From positions 69,030,108-69,094,107 of the forward strand of contig OX393577.1 of assembly GCA_947652605.1 (NCBI GenBank): a stretch of 64,000 nt of DNA. Reading direction: 5' to 3'. Every line of letters begins with the position of its first letter. The stretch's first letter is position 1. This DNA comes from Elmis aenea. Lineage: Eukaryota > Arthropoda > Insecta > Coleoptera > Elmidae. Under the pieces are notes generated by a model that was given only the letters and a program-made list of their open reading frames with translations, was not told where the DNA came from and did no database searches. A program made the position numbers and the translations under genes. This document shows, one piece after another, positions 30,701 to 44,300 of this stretch.

Positions 30701-32200
30701 CTTGTATATCACAGAAAGAGTTTACCCATGGCATCTTTACAAGAAAAAAATTGTTTTGCATATGTCTTTCAATAAGCTGGTTTTAATTTTAAATAATTTC
30801 ATAAAACGACCGTGCTGTAGATAATACATGTGTGCCTTGAGCGACTATTTATAAACAATTTTAATTATTGACTTGTATATCACAGGAAGAGTTTATCCAT
30901 CGCATCTTTACATGAAAAAAATTGTTTTGCATATGTCTTTTAATAAGCTGGTTTTAATTTTTAATTATTTCATAAAACGACCTTGCTGTAGATAATACAT
31001 GTGTTCCTTGAGCGACTATTTATAAACAATTTTAATTATTGACTTGTATATCACAGGAAGAGTCTATCCATCGCATCTTTACATGAAAAAAATTGTTTTG
31101 CATATGTCTTTCAATAAGCTGGTTTTAATTTTTAATAATTTCATAAAACGACCTTGCTGTAGATAATACATGTGTTCCTTGAGCGACTATTTATAAACAA
31201 TTTTAATTATTGACTTGTATATCACAGGAAGAGTTTATCCATCGCATCTTTACATGAAAAAAATTGTTTTGCATATGTCTTTCAATAAGCTGGTTTTAAT
31301 TTTTAATAATTTCATAAAACGACCTTGCTGTATATAATACATGTATTCCTTGAGCGACTATTTATAAACAATTTTAATTATTGACTTGTATATCACAGGA
31401 AGAGTTTACCCATGGCATCTTTACATGAAAAAAATTGTTTTGCATATGTCTTTCAATAAGCTGGTTTTAATTTTTAATAATTTCATAAAACGACCGTGCT
31501 GTAGATAATACATGTGTTCCTTGAGCGACTATTTATAAACAATTTTAATTATTGGCTTGTATATCACAGGAAGAGTTTATCCATGGCATCTTTACATGAA
31601 AAAAATTGTTTTGCATGTCTTTCAATAAGCTGGTTTTAATTTTAAATAATTTCATAAAACGACCGTGCTGTAGATAATACATGTGTTCCTTGAGCGACTA
31701 TTTATAAACAATTTTAATTATTGACTTGTATATCACAGAAAGAGTTTACCCATGGCATCTTTACATGAAAAAAATTGTTTTGCATATGTCTTTCAATAAG
31801 CTGGTTTTAATTTTTAATAATTTCATAAAACGACCGTGCTGTAGATAATACATGTGTTCCTTGAGCGACTATTTATAAACAATTTCAATTATTGACTTGT
31901 ATATCACAGAAAGAGTTTACCCATGGCATCTTTACATGAAAAAAATTGTTTTGCATATGTCTTTCAATAAGCTGGTTTTAATTTTTAATAATTTTATAAA
32001 ACAACCGTGCTGTAGATAATACATGTGTTCCTTGAGCGACTATTTATAAACAATTTTAATTATTGACTTGTATGTCACAGGAAGAGTTTACCCATGGCAT
32101 CTTTACATGAAAAAAATTGTTTTGCATATGTCTTTCAATAAGCTGGTTTTAATTTTTAATAATTTCATAAAACGACCGTGCTGTAGATAATATATGTGTT
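27766..32200 (+). repeat. B array: two copies of a 13-monomer unit (2,221 bp)
   Basis: The rare TTTTGTATATGTC variant at 28,024 and 30,245, and the GTCTATCCATC variant at 28,841 and 31,062, are both 2,221 bp apart. This equals thirteen monomers less 2 bp for one GCATGTC copy. The outer limits given are approximate. Part of the first unit's variant order (27.4-28.4 kb) also returns about 8.55 kb later at 36.0-37.0 kb, so blocks have moved within the array. Confidence 0.85.
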
Positions 32201-35200
32201 CCTTGAGCGACTATTTATAAACAATTTTAATTATTGACTTGTATATCACAGGAAGAGTTTACCCATGGCATCTTTACATGAAACAAATTGTTTTGCATAT
32301 GTCTTTCAATAAGCTGGTTTTAATTTTTAATAATTTCATAAATCGACCGTGCTGTAGATAATACATGTGTTCCTTGAGCGACTATTTATAAACAATTTTA
32401 ATTATTTACTTGTATATCACAGGAAGAGTTTACCCATGGCATCTTTACATGAAAAAAATTGTTTTGCATATGTCTTTCAATAAGCTGGTTTTAATTTTTA
32501 ATAATTTCATAAAACGACCGTGCTGTAGATAATACATGAGTGTTCCTTGAGCGACTATTTATAAACAATTTCAATTATTGACTTGTATATCACAGAAAGA
32601 GTTTACCCATGGCATCTTTACATGAAAAAAAATGTTTTGCATATGTCTTTCAATAAGCTGGTTTTAATTTTTAATAATTTCATAAAACGACCGTGCTGTA
32701 GATAATACATGTGTTCCTTGAGCGACTATTTATAAACAATTTTAATTATTAACTTGTATATCACAGAAAGAGTTTACCCATGGCATCTTCACAAGAAAAA
32801 AATTGTTTTGCATATGTCTTTCAATAAGCTGGTTTTAATTTTTAATAATTTCATAAAACGACCGTGCTGTAGATAATACATGTGTTCCTTGAGCGACTAT
32901 TTATAAACAAATTTAATTATTGACTTGTATATCACAGAAAGAGTTTACCCATGGCATCTTTACATGAAAAAAATTGTTTTGCATATGTCTTTCAATAAGC
33001 TGGTTTTAATTTTTAATAATTTTATAAAACAACCGTGCTGTAGATAATACATGTGTTCCTTGAGCGACTATTTATAAACAATTTTAATTATTGACTTGTA
33101 TATCACAGAAAGAGTTTACCCATGGCATCTTTACATGAAAAAAATTGTTTTGCATATGTCTTTCAATAAGCTGGTTTTAATTTTTAATAATTTCATAAAA
33201 CGACCGTGCTGTAGATAATATATGTGTTCCTTGAGCGACTATTTATAAACAATTTTAATTATTGACTTGTATATCACAGGAAGAGTTTACCCATGGCATC
33301 TTTACATGAAAAAAATTGTTTTGCATATGTCTTTCAATAAGCTGGTTTTAATTTTTAATAATTTCATAAAACGACCGTGCTGTAGATAATACATGTGTTC
33401 CTTGAGCGACTATTTATAAACAATTTTAATTATTGACTTGTATATCACAGAAAGAGTTTACCCATGGCATCTTTACATGAAAAAAAATGTTTTGCATATG
33501 TCTTTCAATAAGCTGGTTTTAATTTTTAATAATTTCATAAAACGACCGTGCTGTAGATAATACATGTGTTCCTTGAGCGACTATTTATAAACAATTTTAA
33601 TTATTGACTTGTATATCACAGAAAGAGTTTATCCATCGCATCTTTACATGAAAAAAATTGTTTTGCATATGTCTTTCAATAAGCTGGTTTTAGTTTTTAA
33701 TAATTTCATAAAACGACCGTGCTGTAGATAATACATGTGTTCCTTGAGCGACTATTTATAAACAATTTTAATTATTGACTTGTATATCACAGGAAGAGTT
33801 TACCCATGGCATCTTTACATGAAAAAAATTGTTTTGCATATGTCTTTCAATAAGCTGGTTTTAATTTTTAATAGTTTCATAAAACGACCGTGCTGTAGAT
33901 AATACATGTGTTCCTTGAGCGACTATTTATAAACAATTTTAATTATTGACTTGTATATCACAGGAAGAGTTTACCCATGGCTTCTTTACATAAAAAAAAT
34001 TGTTTTGCATATGTCTTTCAATAAGCTGGTTTTAATTTTTAATAATTTCATAAAACGACCGTGCTGTAGATAATACATGTGTTCCTTGAGCGACTATTTA
34101 TAAACAATTTTAATTATTGACTTGTATATCACAGGAAGAGTTTACCCATTGCATCTTTACATGAAAAAAATGGTTTTGCATATGTCTTTCAATAAGCTGG
34201 TTTTAATTTTTAATAATTTCATAAAACGACCGTGCTGTAGATAATACATGTGTTCCTTGAGCGACTATTTATAAACAATTTTAATTATTGACTTGTATAT
34301 CACAGAAAGAGTTTACCCATGGCATCTTTACATTAAAAAAAATGTTTTGCATATGTCTTTCAATAAGCTGGTTTTAATTTTTAATAATTTCATAAAACGA
34401 CCGTGCTGTAGATAATACATGTGTTCCTTGAGCGACTATTTATAAACAATTTTAATTATTGACTTGGATATCACAGAAAGAGTTTATCCATCGCATCTTT
34501 ACATGAAAAAAATTGTTTTGCATATGTCTTTCAATAAGCTGGTTTTAATTTTTAATAATTTCATAAAACGACCGTGCTGTAGATAATACATGTGTTCCTT
34601 GAGCGACTATTTATAAACAATTTTAATTATTGACTTGTATATCACAGGAAGAGTTTATCCATCGCATCTTTACATGAAAAAAATTGTTTTGCATATGTCT
34701 TTCAATAAGCTGGTTTTAATTTTTAATAGTTTCATAAAACGACCGTGCTGTAGATAATACATGTGTTCCTTGAGCGACTATTTATAAACAATTTTAATTA
34801 TTGACTTGTATATCACAGGAAGAGTTTATCCATGGCATCTTTACATGAAAAAAATTGTTTTGCATATGTCTTTCAATAAGCTGGTTTTAATTTTTAATAA
34901 TTTCATAAAACGACCGTGCTGTAGATAATACATGTGTTCCTTGAGCGACTATTTATAAACAATTTCAATTATTGACTTGTATATCACAGAAAGAGTTTAC
35001 CCATGGCATCTTAACATGAAAAAAATTGTTTTGCATATGTCTTTCAATAAGCTGGTTTTAATTTTTAATAATTTTATAAAACAACCGTGCTGTAGATAAT
35101 ACATGTGTTCCTTAAGCGACTATTTATAAACAATTTTAATTATTAACTTGTATATCACAGAAGAGTTTACCCATGGCATCTTCACAAGAAAAAAATTGTT

Positions 35201-36239
35201 TTGCATATGTCTTTCAATAGGCTGGTTTTAATTTTTAATAATTTCATAAAACGACCGTGCTGTAGATAATACATGTGTTCCTTGAGCGACTATTTATAAA
35301 CAATTTTAATTATTGACTTGTATATCACAGAAAGAGTTTATCCATCGCATCTTTACATGAAAAAAATTGTTTTGCATATGTCTTTCAATAAGCTGGTTTT
35401 AATTTTTAATAATTTCATAAAACGACCGTGCTGTAGATAATACATGTGTTCCTTGAGCGACTATTTATAAATAATTTTAATTATTGACTTGTATATCACA
35501 GGACGAGTTTACCCATGGCATCTTTACATGAAAAAAAAATGTTTTGCATATGTCTTTCAATAAGCTAATTTTAATTTTTAATAATTTCATAAAACGACCT
35601 TGCTGTAGATAATACATGTGTTCCTTGAGCGACTATTTATAAACAATTTTAATTATTGACTTGTATATCACAGGAAGAGTTTACCCATGGCATCTTTACA
35701 TGAAAAAAATTGTTTTGCATATGTCTTTCAATAAGCTGGTTTTAATTTTTAATAATTTCATAAAACGACCTTGCTGTAGATAATACATGTGTTCCTTGAG
35801 CGACTATTTATAAACAATTTTAATTATTGACTTGTATATCACAGGAAGAGTTTACCCATGGCATCTTTACAAGAAAAAAATTGTTTTGCATATGTCTTTC
35901 AATAAGCTGGTTTTAATTTTTAATAATTTCATAAATCGACCGTGCTGTAGATAATACATGTGTTCCTTGAGCGACTATTTATAATTAATTTTAATTATTG
36001 ACTTGTATATCACAGAAAGAGTTTACCCATGGCATCTTTACATGAAAAAAATAGTTTTGCATATGTCTTTCAATAAGCTGGTTTTAATTTTTAATAATTT
36101 CATAAAACGACCGTGCTGTAGATAATACATGTGTTCCTTGAGCGACTATTTATAAACAATTTCAATTATTGACTTGTATATCACAGAAAGAGTTTACCCA
36201 TGGCATCTTTACATAAAAAAAAATGTTTTGCATGTCTTT

Positions 36240-39200
36240 CAATAAGCTGGTTTTAATTTTTAATAATTTCATAAAACGACCGTGCTGTAGATAATACATG
36301 TGTTCCTTGAGCGACTATTTATAAACAATTTTAATTATTGACTTGTATATCACAGGAAGAGTTTATCCATCGCATCTTTACATGAAAAAAATTGTTTTGC
36401 ATATGTCTTTCAATAAGCTGGTTTTAATTTTTAATAATTTCATAAAACGACCTTGCTGTAGATAATACATGTGTTCCTTGAGCGACTATTTATAAACAAT
36501 TTTAATTATTGACTTGTATATCACAGGAAGAGTTTATCCATCGCATCTTTACATGAAAAAAATTGTTTTGTATATGTCTTTCAATAAGCTGGTTTTAATT
36601 TTTAATAATTTCATGAAACAACCTTGCTGTATATAATACATGTATTCCTTGAGCGACTATTTATAAACAATTTTAATTATTGACTTGTATATCACAGGAA
36701 GAGTTTATCCATCGCATCTTTACATGAAAAAATATGTTTTGCATATGTCTTTCAATAAGCTGGTTTTAATTTTTAATAATTTTATAAAACGACCTTGCTG
36801 TATATAATACATGTATTCCTTGAGCGACTATTTATAAACAATTTTAATTATTGACTTGTATATCACAGGAAGAGTTTACCCATGGCATCTTTACATGAAA
36901 AAAATTGTTTTGCATATGTCTTTCAATAAGCTGGTTTTAATTTTTAATAATTTCATAAAACGACCGTGCTGTAGATAATACATGTGTTCCTTGAGCGACT
37001 ATTTATAAACAATTTTAATTATTGACTTGTATATCACAGGAAGAGTTTACCCATGGCATCTTTACATGAAAAAAATTGTTTTGCATATGTCTTTCAATAA
37101 GCTGGTTTTAATTTTTAATAATTTCATAAAACGACCGTGCTGTAGATAATACATGTGTTCCTTGAGCGACTATTTATAAACAATTTTAATTATTAACTTG
37201 TATATCACAGAAAGAGTTTACCCATGGCATCTTTACAAGAAAAAAATTGTTTTGCATATGTCTTTCAATAAGCTTGTTTTAATTTTTAATAATTTCATAA
37301 AACGACCGTGCTGTAGATAATACATGTGTGCCTTGAGCGACTATTTATAAACAATTTTAATTATTGACTTGTATATCACAGGAAGAGTTTATCCATGGCA
37401 TCTTTACATGAAAAAAATTGTTTTGCATATGTCTTTCAATAAGCTGGTTTTAATTTTTAATAATTTCATAAAACGACCTTGCTGTAGATAATACATGTGT
37501 TCCTTGAGCGACTATTTATAAACAATTTTAATTATTGACTTGTATATCACAGGAAGAGTCTATCCATCGCATCTTTACATGAAAAAAATTGTTTTGCATA
37601 TGTCTTTCAATAAGCTGGTTTTAATTTTTAATAATTTCATAAAACGACCTTGCTGTAGATAATACATGTGTTCCTTGAGCGACTATTTATAAACAATTTT
37701 AATTATTGACTTGTATATCACAGGAAGAGTTTATCCATCGCATCTTTACATGAAAAAAATTGTTTTGCATATGTCTTTCAATAAGCTGGTTTTAATTTTT
37801 AATAATTTCATAAAACGACCTTGCTGTATATAATACATGTATTCCTTAAGCGACTATTTATAAACAATTTTAATTATTGACTTGTATATCACAGGAAGAG
37901 TTTACCCATGGCATCTTTACATGAAAAAAATTGTTTTGCATATGTCTTTCAATAAGCTGGTTTTAATTTTTAATAATTTCATAAAACGACCGTGCTGTAG
38001 ATAATACATGTGTTCCTTGAGCGACTATTTATAAACAATTTTAATTATTGACTTGTATATCACAGGAAGAGTTTATCCATCGCATCTTTACATGAAAAAA
38101 ATTGTTTTGCATATGTCTTTCAATAAGCTGGTTTTAATTTTTAATAATTTCATAAAACGACCTTGCTGTAGATAATACATGTGTTCCTTGAGCGACTATT
38201 TATAAACAATTTTAATTATTGACTTGTATATCACAGGAAGAGTTTATCCATCGCATCTTTACATGAAAAAAATTGTTTTGTATATGTCTTTCAATAAGCT
38301 GGTTTTAATTTTTAATAATTTCATGAAACAACCTTGCTGTATATAATACATGTATTCCTTGAGCGACTATTTATAAACAATTTTAATTATTGACTTGTAT
38401 ATCACAGGAAGAGTTTATCCATCGCATCTTTACATGAAAAAATATGTTTTGCATATGTCTTTCAATAAGCTGGTTTTAATTTTTAATAATTTTATAAAAC
38501 GACCTTGCTGTATATAATACATGTATTCCTTGAGCGACTATTTATAAACAATTTTAATTATTGACTTGTATATCACAGGAAGAGTTTACCCATGGCATCT
38601 TTACATGAAAAAAATTGTTTTGCATATGTCTTTCAATAAGCTGGTTTTAATTTTTAATAATTTCATAAAACGACCGTGCTGTAGATAATACATGTGTTCC
38701 TTGAGCGACTATTTATAAACAATTTTAATTATTGACTTGTATATCACAGGAAGAGTTTACCCATGGCATCTTTACATGAAAAAAATTGTTTTGCATATGT
38801 CTTTCAATAAGCTGGTTTTAATTTTTAATAATTTCATAAAACGACCGTGCTGTAGATAATACATGTGTTCCTTGAGCGACTATTTATAAACAATTTTAAT
38901 TATTAACTTGTATATCACAGAAAGAGTTTACCCATGGCATCTTTACAAGAAAAAAATTGTTTTGCATATGTCTTTCAATAAGCTTGTTTTAATTTTTAAT
39001 AATTTCATAAAACGACCGTGCTGTAGATAATACATGTGTGCCTTGAGCGACTATTTATAAACAATTTTAATTATTGACTTGTATATCACAGGAAGAGTTT
39101 ATCCATCGCATCTTTACATGAAAAAAATTGTTTTGCATATGTCTTTCAATAAGCTGGTTTTAATTTTTAATAATTTCATAAAACGACCTTGCTGTAGATA

Positions 39201-39720
39201 ATACATGTGTTCCTTGAGCGACTATTTATAAACAATTTTAATTATTGACTTGTATATCACAGGAAGAGTCTATCCATCGCATCTTTACATGAAAAAAATT
39301 GTTTTGCATATGTCTTTCAATAAGCTGGTTTTAATTTTTAATAATTTCATAAAACGACCTTGCTGTAGATAATACATGTGTTCCTTGAGCGACTATTTAT
39401 AAACAATTTTAATTATTGACTTGTATATCACAGGAAGAGTTTATCCATCGCATCTTTACATGAAAAAAATTGTTTTGCATATGTCTTTCAATAAGCTGGT
39501 TTTAATTTTTAATAATTTCATAAAACGACCTTGCTGTATATAATACATGTATTCCTTAAGCGACTATTTATAAACAATTTTAATTATTGACTTGTATATC
39601 ACAGGAAGAGTTTACCCATGGCATCTTTACATGAAAAAAATTGTTTTGCATATGTCTTTCAATAAGCTGGTTTTAATTTTTAATAATTTCATAAAACGAC
39701 CGTGCTGTAGATAATACATG
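36240..39720 (+). repeat. B array: two copies of a 10-monomer unit (1,710 bp)
   Basis: Three independent variants repeat at exactly 1,710 bp: TTTTGTATATG (36,570 and 38,280), AGGAAGAGTC (37,551 and 39,261) and ATTCCTTAAG (37,841 and 39,551). The two units are almost identical by eye, which points to recent duplication. Limits are approximate. Confidence 0.88.
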
Positions 39721-41323
39721 TGTTCCTTGAGCGACTATTTATAAACAATTTTAATTATTGGCTTGTATATCACAGGAAGAGTTTATCCATGGCATCTTTA
39801 CATGAAAAAAATTGTTTTGCATGTCTTTCAATAAGCTGGTTTTAATTTTTAATAATTTCATAAAACGACCGTGCTGTAGATAATACATGTGTTCCTTGAG
39901 CGACTATTTATAAACAATTTTAATTATTGACTTGTATATCACAGAAAGAGTTTACCCATGGCATCTTTACAAGAAAAAAATTGTTTTGCATATGTCTTTC
40001 AATAAGCTGGTTTTAATTTTTAATAATTTCATAAAACGACCGTGCTGTAGATAATACATGTGTTCCTTGAGCGACTATTTATAAACAATTTTAATTATTG
40101 ACTTGTATATCACAGGAAGAGTTTACCCATGGCATCTTTACATGAAAAAAATTGTTTTGCATATGTCTTTCAATAAGCTGGTTTTAGTTTTTAATAATTT
40201 CATAAAACAACCGTGCTGTATATAATACATGTGTTCCTTGAGCGACTATTTATAAACAATTTTAATTATTGACTTGTATATCACAGGAAGAGTTTACCCA
40301 TGCCATCTTTACATGAAAAAAATGGTTTTGCATATGTCTTTCAATAAGCTGGTTTTAATTTTTAATAATTTCATAAAACGACCGTGCTGTAGATAATACA
40401 TGTGTTCCTTGAGCGACTATTTATAAACAATTTTAATTATTAACTTGTATATCACAGAAAGAGTTTCCCCATGGCATCTTTACAAGAAAAAAATTGTTTT
40501 GCATATGTCTTTCAATAAGCTGGTTTTAATTTTTAATAATTTCATAAAACGACCGTGCTGTAGATAATACATGTGTTCCTTGAGCGACTATTTATAAACA
40601 AATTTAATTATTGACTTGTATATCACAGAAAGAGTTTATCCATCGCATCTTTACATGAAAAAAATTGTTTTGCATATGTCTTTCAATAAGCTGGTTTTAA
40701 TTTTTAATAATTTCATAAAACGACCGTGCTGTAGATAATACATGTGTTCCTTGAGCGACTATTTATAAACAAATTTAATTATTGACTTGTATATCACAGA
40801 AAGAGTTTATCCATCGCATCTTTACATGAAAAAAATTGTTTTGCATATGTCTTTCAATAAGCTGGTTTTAATTTTTAATAATTTCATAAAACGACCGTTC
40901 TGTAGATAATACATGTGTTCCTTGAGCGACTATTTATAAACAATTTTAATTATTGACTTGTATATCACAGAAAGAGTTTACCCATGGCATCTTTACATGA
41001 AAAAAATTGTTTTGCATATGTCTTTCAATAAGCTGGTTTTAATTTTTAATAATTTCATTAAACGACCGTGCTGTAGATAATACATGTGTTCCTTGAGCGA
41101 CTATTTATAAACAATTTTAATTATTGACTTGTATATCACAGGAAGAGTTTATCCATCGCATCTTTACATGAAAAAAATTGTTTTGCATATGTCTTTCAAT
41201 AAGCTGGTTTTAATTTTTAATAATTTCATAAAACGCCCTTGCTGTAAATAATACATGTGTTCCTTGAGCGACTATATATAAACAATTTTAATTATTGACT
41301 TGTATATCACAGGAAGAGTTTAT

Positions 41324-44300
41324 CCGTCGCATCTTTACATGAAAAAAATTGTTTTGCATATGTCTTTCAATAAGCTGGTTTTAATTTTTAATAATTTCAT
41401 AAAACGACCGTGCTGTAGATAATACATGTGTTCCTTGAGCGACTATTTATAAACAATTTTAATTATTGACTTGTATATCACAGGAAGAGTTTATCCATCG
41501 CATCTTTACATGAAAAAATATGTTTTGCATATGTCTTTCAATAAGCTGGTTTTAATTTTTAATAATTTCATAAAACGACCTTGCTGTATATAATACATGT
41601 ATTCCTTGAGCGACTATTTATAAACAATTTTAATTATTGACTTGTATATCACAGGAAGAGTTTACCCATGGCATCTTTACATGAAAAAAATTGTTTTGCA
41701 TATGTCTTTCAATAAGCTGGTTTTAATTTTTAATAATTTCATAAAACGACCGTGCTGTAGATAATACATGTGTTCCTTGAGCGACTATTTATAAACAATT
41801 TTATTTATTAACTTGTATATCACAGAAAGAGTTTACCCATGGCATCTTCACAAGAAAAAAATTGTTTTGCATATGTCTTTCAATAAGCTGGTTTTAATTT
41901 TTAATAATTTCATAAAACGACCGTGCTGTAGATAATACATGTGTTCCTTGAGCGACTATTTATAAACAAATTTAATTATTGACTTGTATATCACAGAAAG
42001 AGTTTATCCATCGCATCTTTACATGAAAAAAATTGTTTTGCATATGTCTTTCAATAAGCTGGTTTTAATTTTTAATAATTTCATAAAACGACCGTGCTGT
42101 AGATAATACATGTGTTCCTTGAGCGACTATTTAAAAACAATTTTAATTATTGACTTGTATATCACAGGAAGAGTTTATCCATCGCATCTTTACATGAAAA
42201 AAATTGTTTTGCATATGTCTTTCAATAAGCTGGTTTTAATTTTTAATAATTTCATAAAACGACCTTGCTGTATATAATACATGTATTCCTTGAGCGACTA
42301 TTTATAAACAATTTTAATTATTGACTTGTATATCACAGAAAGAGTTTACCCATGGCATCTTTACATGAAAAAATTGTTTTGCATATGTCTTTCAATAAGC
42401 TGGTTTTAATTTTTAATAATTTCATAAAACGACCGTGCTGTAGATAATACATGTGTTCCTTGAGCGACTATTTATAAACAATTTTAATTATTGACTTGTA
42501 TATCACAGGAAGAGTTTACCCATGGCATCTTTACATGAAAAAAATGGTTTTGCATATGTCTTTCAATAAGCTGGTTTTAATTTTTAATAATTTCATAAAA
42601 CGACCGTGCTGTAGATAATACATGTGTTCCTTGAGCGACTATTTATAAACAATTTTAATTATTGACTTGTATATCACAGGAAGAGTTTATCCGTCGCATC
42701 TTTACATGAAAAAAATTGTTTTGCATATGTCTTTCAATAAGCTGGTTTTAATTTTTAATAATTTCATAAAACGACCTTGCTGTAGATAATACATGTGTTC
42801 CTTGAGCGACTATTTATAAACAATTTTAATTATTGACTTGTATATCACAGGAAGAGTTTATCCATCGCATCTTTACATGAAAAAATATGTTTTGCATATG
42901 TCTTTCAATAAGCTGGTTTTAATTTTTAATAATTTCATAAAACGACCTTGCTGTATATAATACATGTATTCCTTGAGCGACTATTTATAAACAATTTTAA
43001 TTATTGACTTGTATATCACAGGAAGAGTTTACCCATGGCATCTTTACATGAAAAAAATTGTTTTGCATATGTCTTTCAATAAGCTGGTTTTAATTTTTAA
43101 TAATTTCATAAAACGACCGTGCTGTAGATAATACATGTGTTCCTTGAGCGACTATTTATAAACAATTTTAATTATTAACTTGTATATCACAGAAAGAGTT
43201 TACCCATGGCATCTTTACAAGAAAAAAATTGTTTTGCATATGTCTTTCAATAAGCTGGTTTTAATTTTTAATAATTTCATAAAACGACCGTGCTGTAGAT
43301 AATACATGTGTTCCTTGAGCGACTATTTATAAACAATTTTAATTATTAACTTGTATATCACAGAAAGAGTTTACCCATGGCATCTTTACAAGAAAAAAAT
43401 TGTTTTGCATATGTCTTTCAATAAGCTGGTTTTAATTTTTAATAATTTCATAAAACGACCGTGCTGTAGATAATACATGTGTTCCTTGAGCGACTATTTA
43501 TAAACAAATTTAATTATTGACTTGTATATCACAGAAAGAGTTTATCCATCGCATCTTTACATGAAAAAAATATGTTTTGCATATGTCTTTCAATAAGCTG
43601 ATTTTAATTTTTAATAATTTCATAAAACGACCTTGCTGTATATAATACATGTATTCCTTGAGCGACTATTTATAAACAATTTTAATTATTGACTTGTATA
43701 TCACAGGAAGAGTTTACCCATTGCATCTTTACATGAAAAAAATTGTTTTGCATATGTCTTTCAATAAGCTGGTTTTAATTTTTAATAATTTCATAAAACG
43801 ACCGTGCTGTAGATAATACATGTGTTCCTTGAGCGACTATTTATAAACAATTTTATTTATTAACTTGTATATCACAGAAAGAGTTTACCCATGGCATCTT
43901 CACAAGAAAAAAATTGTTTTGCATATGTCTTTCAATAAGCTGGTTTTAATTTTTAATAATTTCATAAAACGACCGTGCTGTAGATAATACATGTGTTCCT
44001 TGAGCGACTATTTATAAACAAATTTAATTATTGACTTGTATATCACAGAAAGAGTTTATCCATCGCATCTTTACATGAAAAAAATTGTTTTGCATATGTC
44101 TTTCAATAAGCTGGTTTTAATTTTTAATAATTTCATAAAACGACCGTGCTGTAGATAATACATGTGTTCCTTGAGCGACTATTTAAAAACAATTTTAATT
44201 ATTGACTTGTATATCACAGGAAGAGTTTATCCATCGCATCTTTACATGAAAAAAATTGTTTTGCATATGTCTTTCAATAAGCTGGTTTTAATTTTTAATA

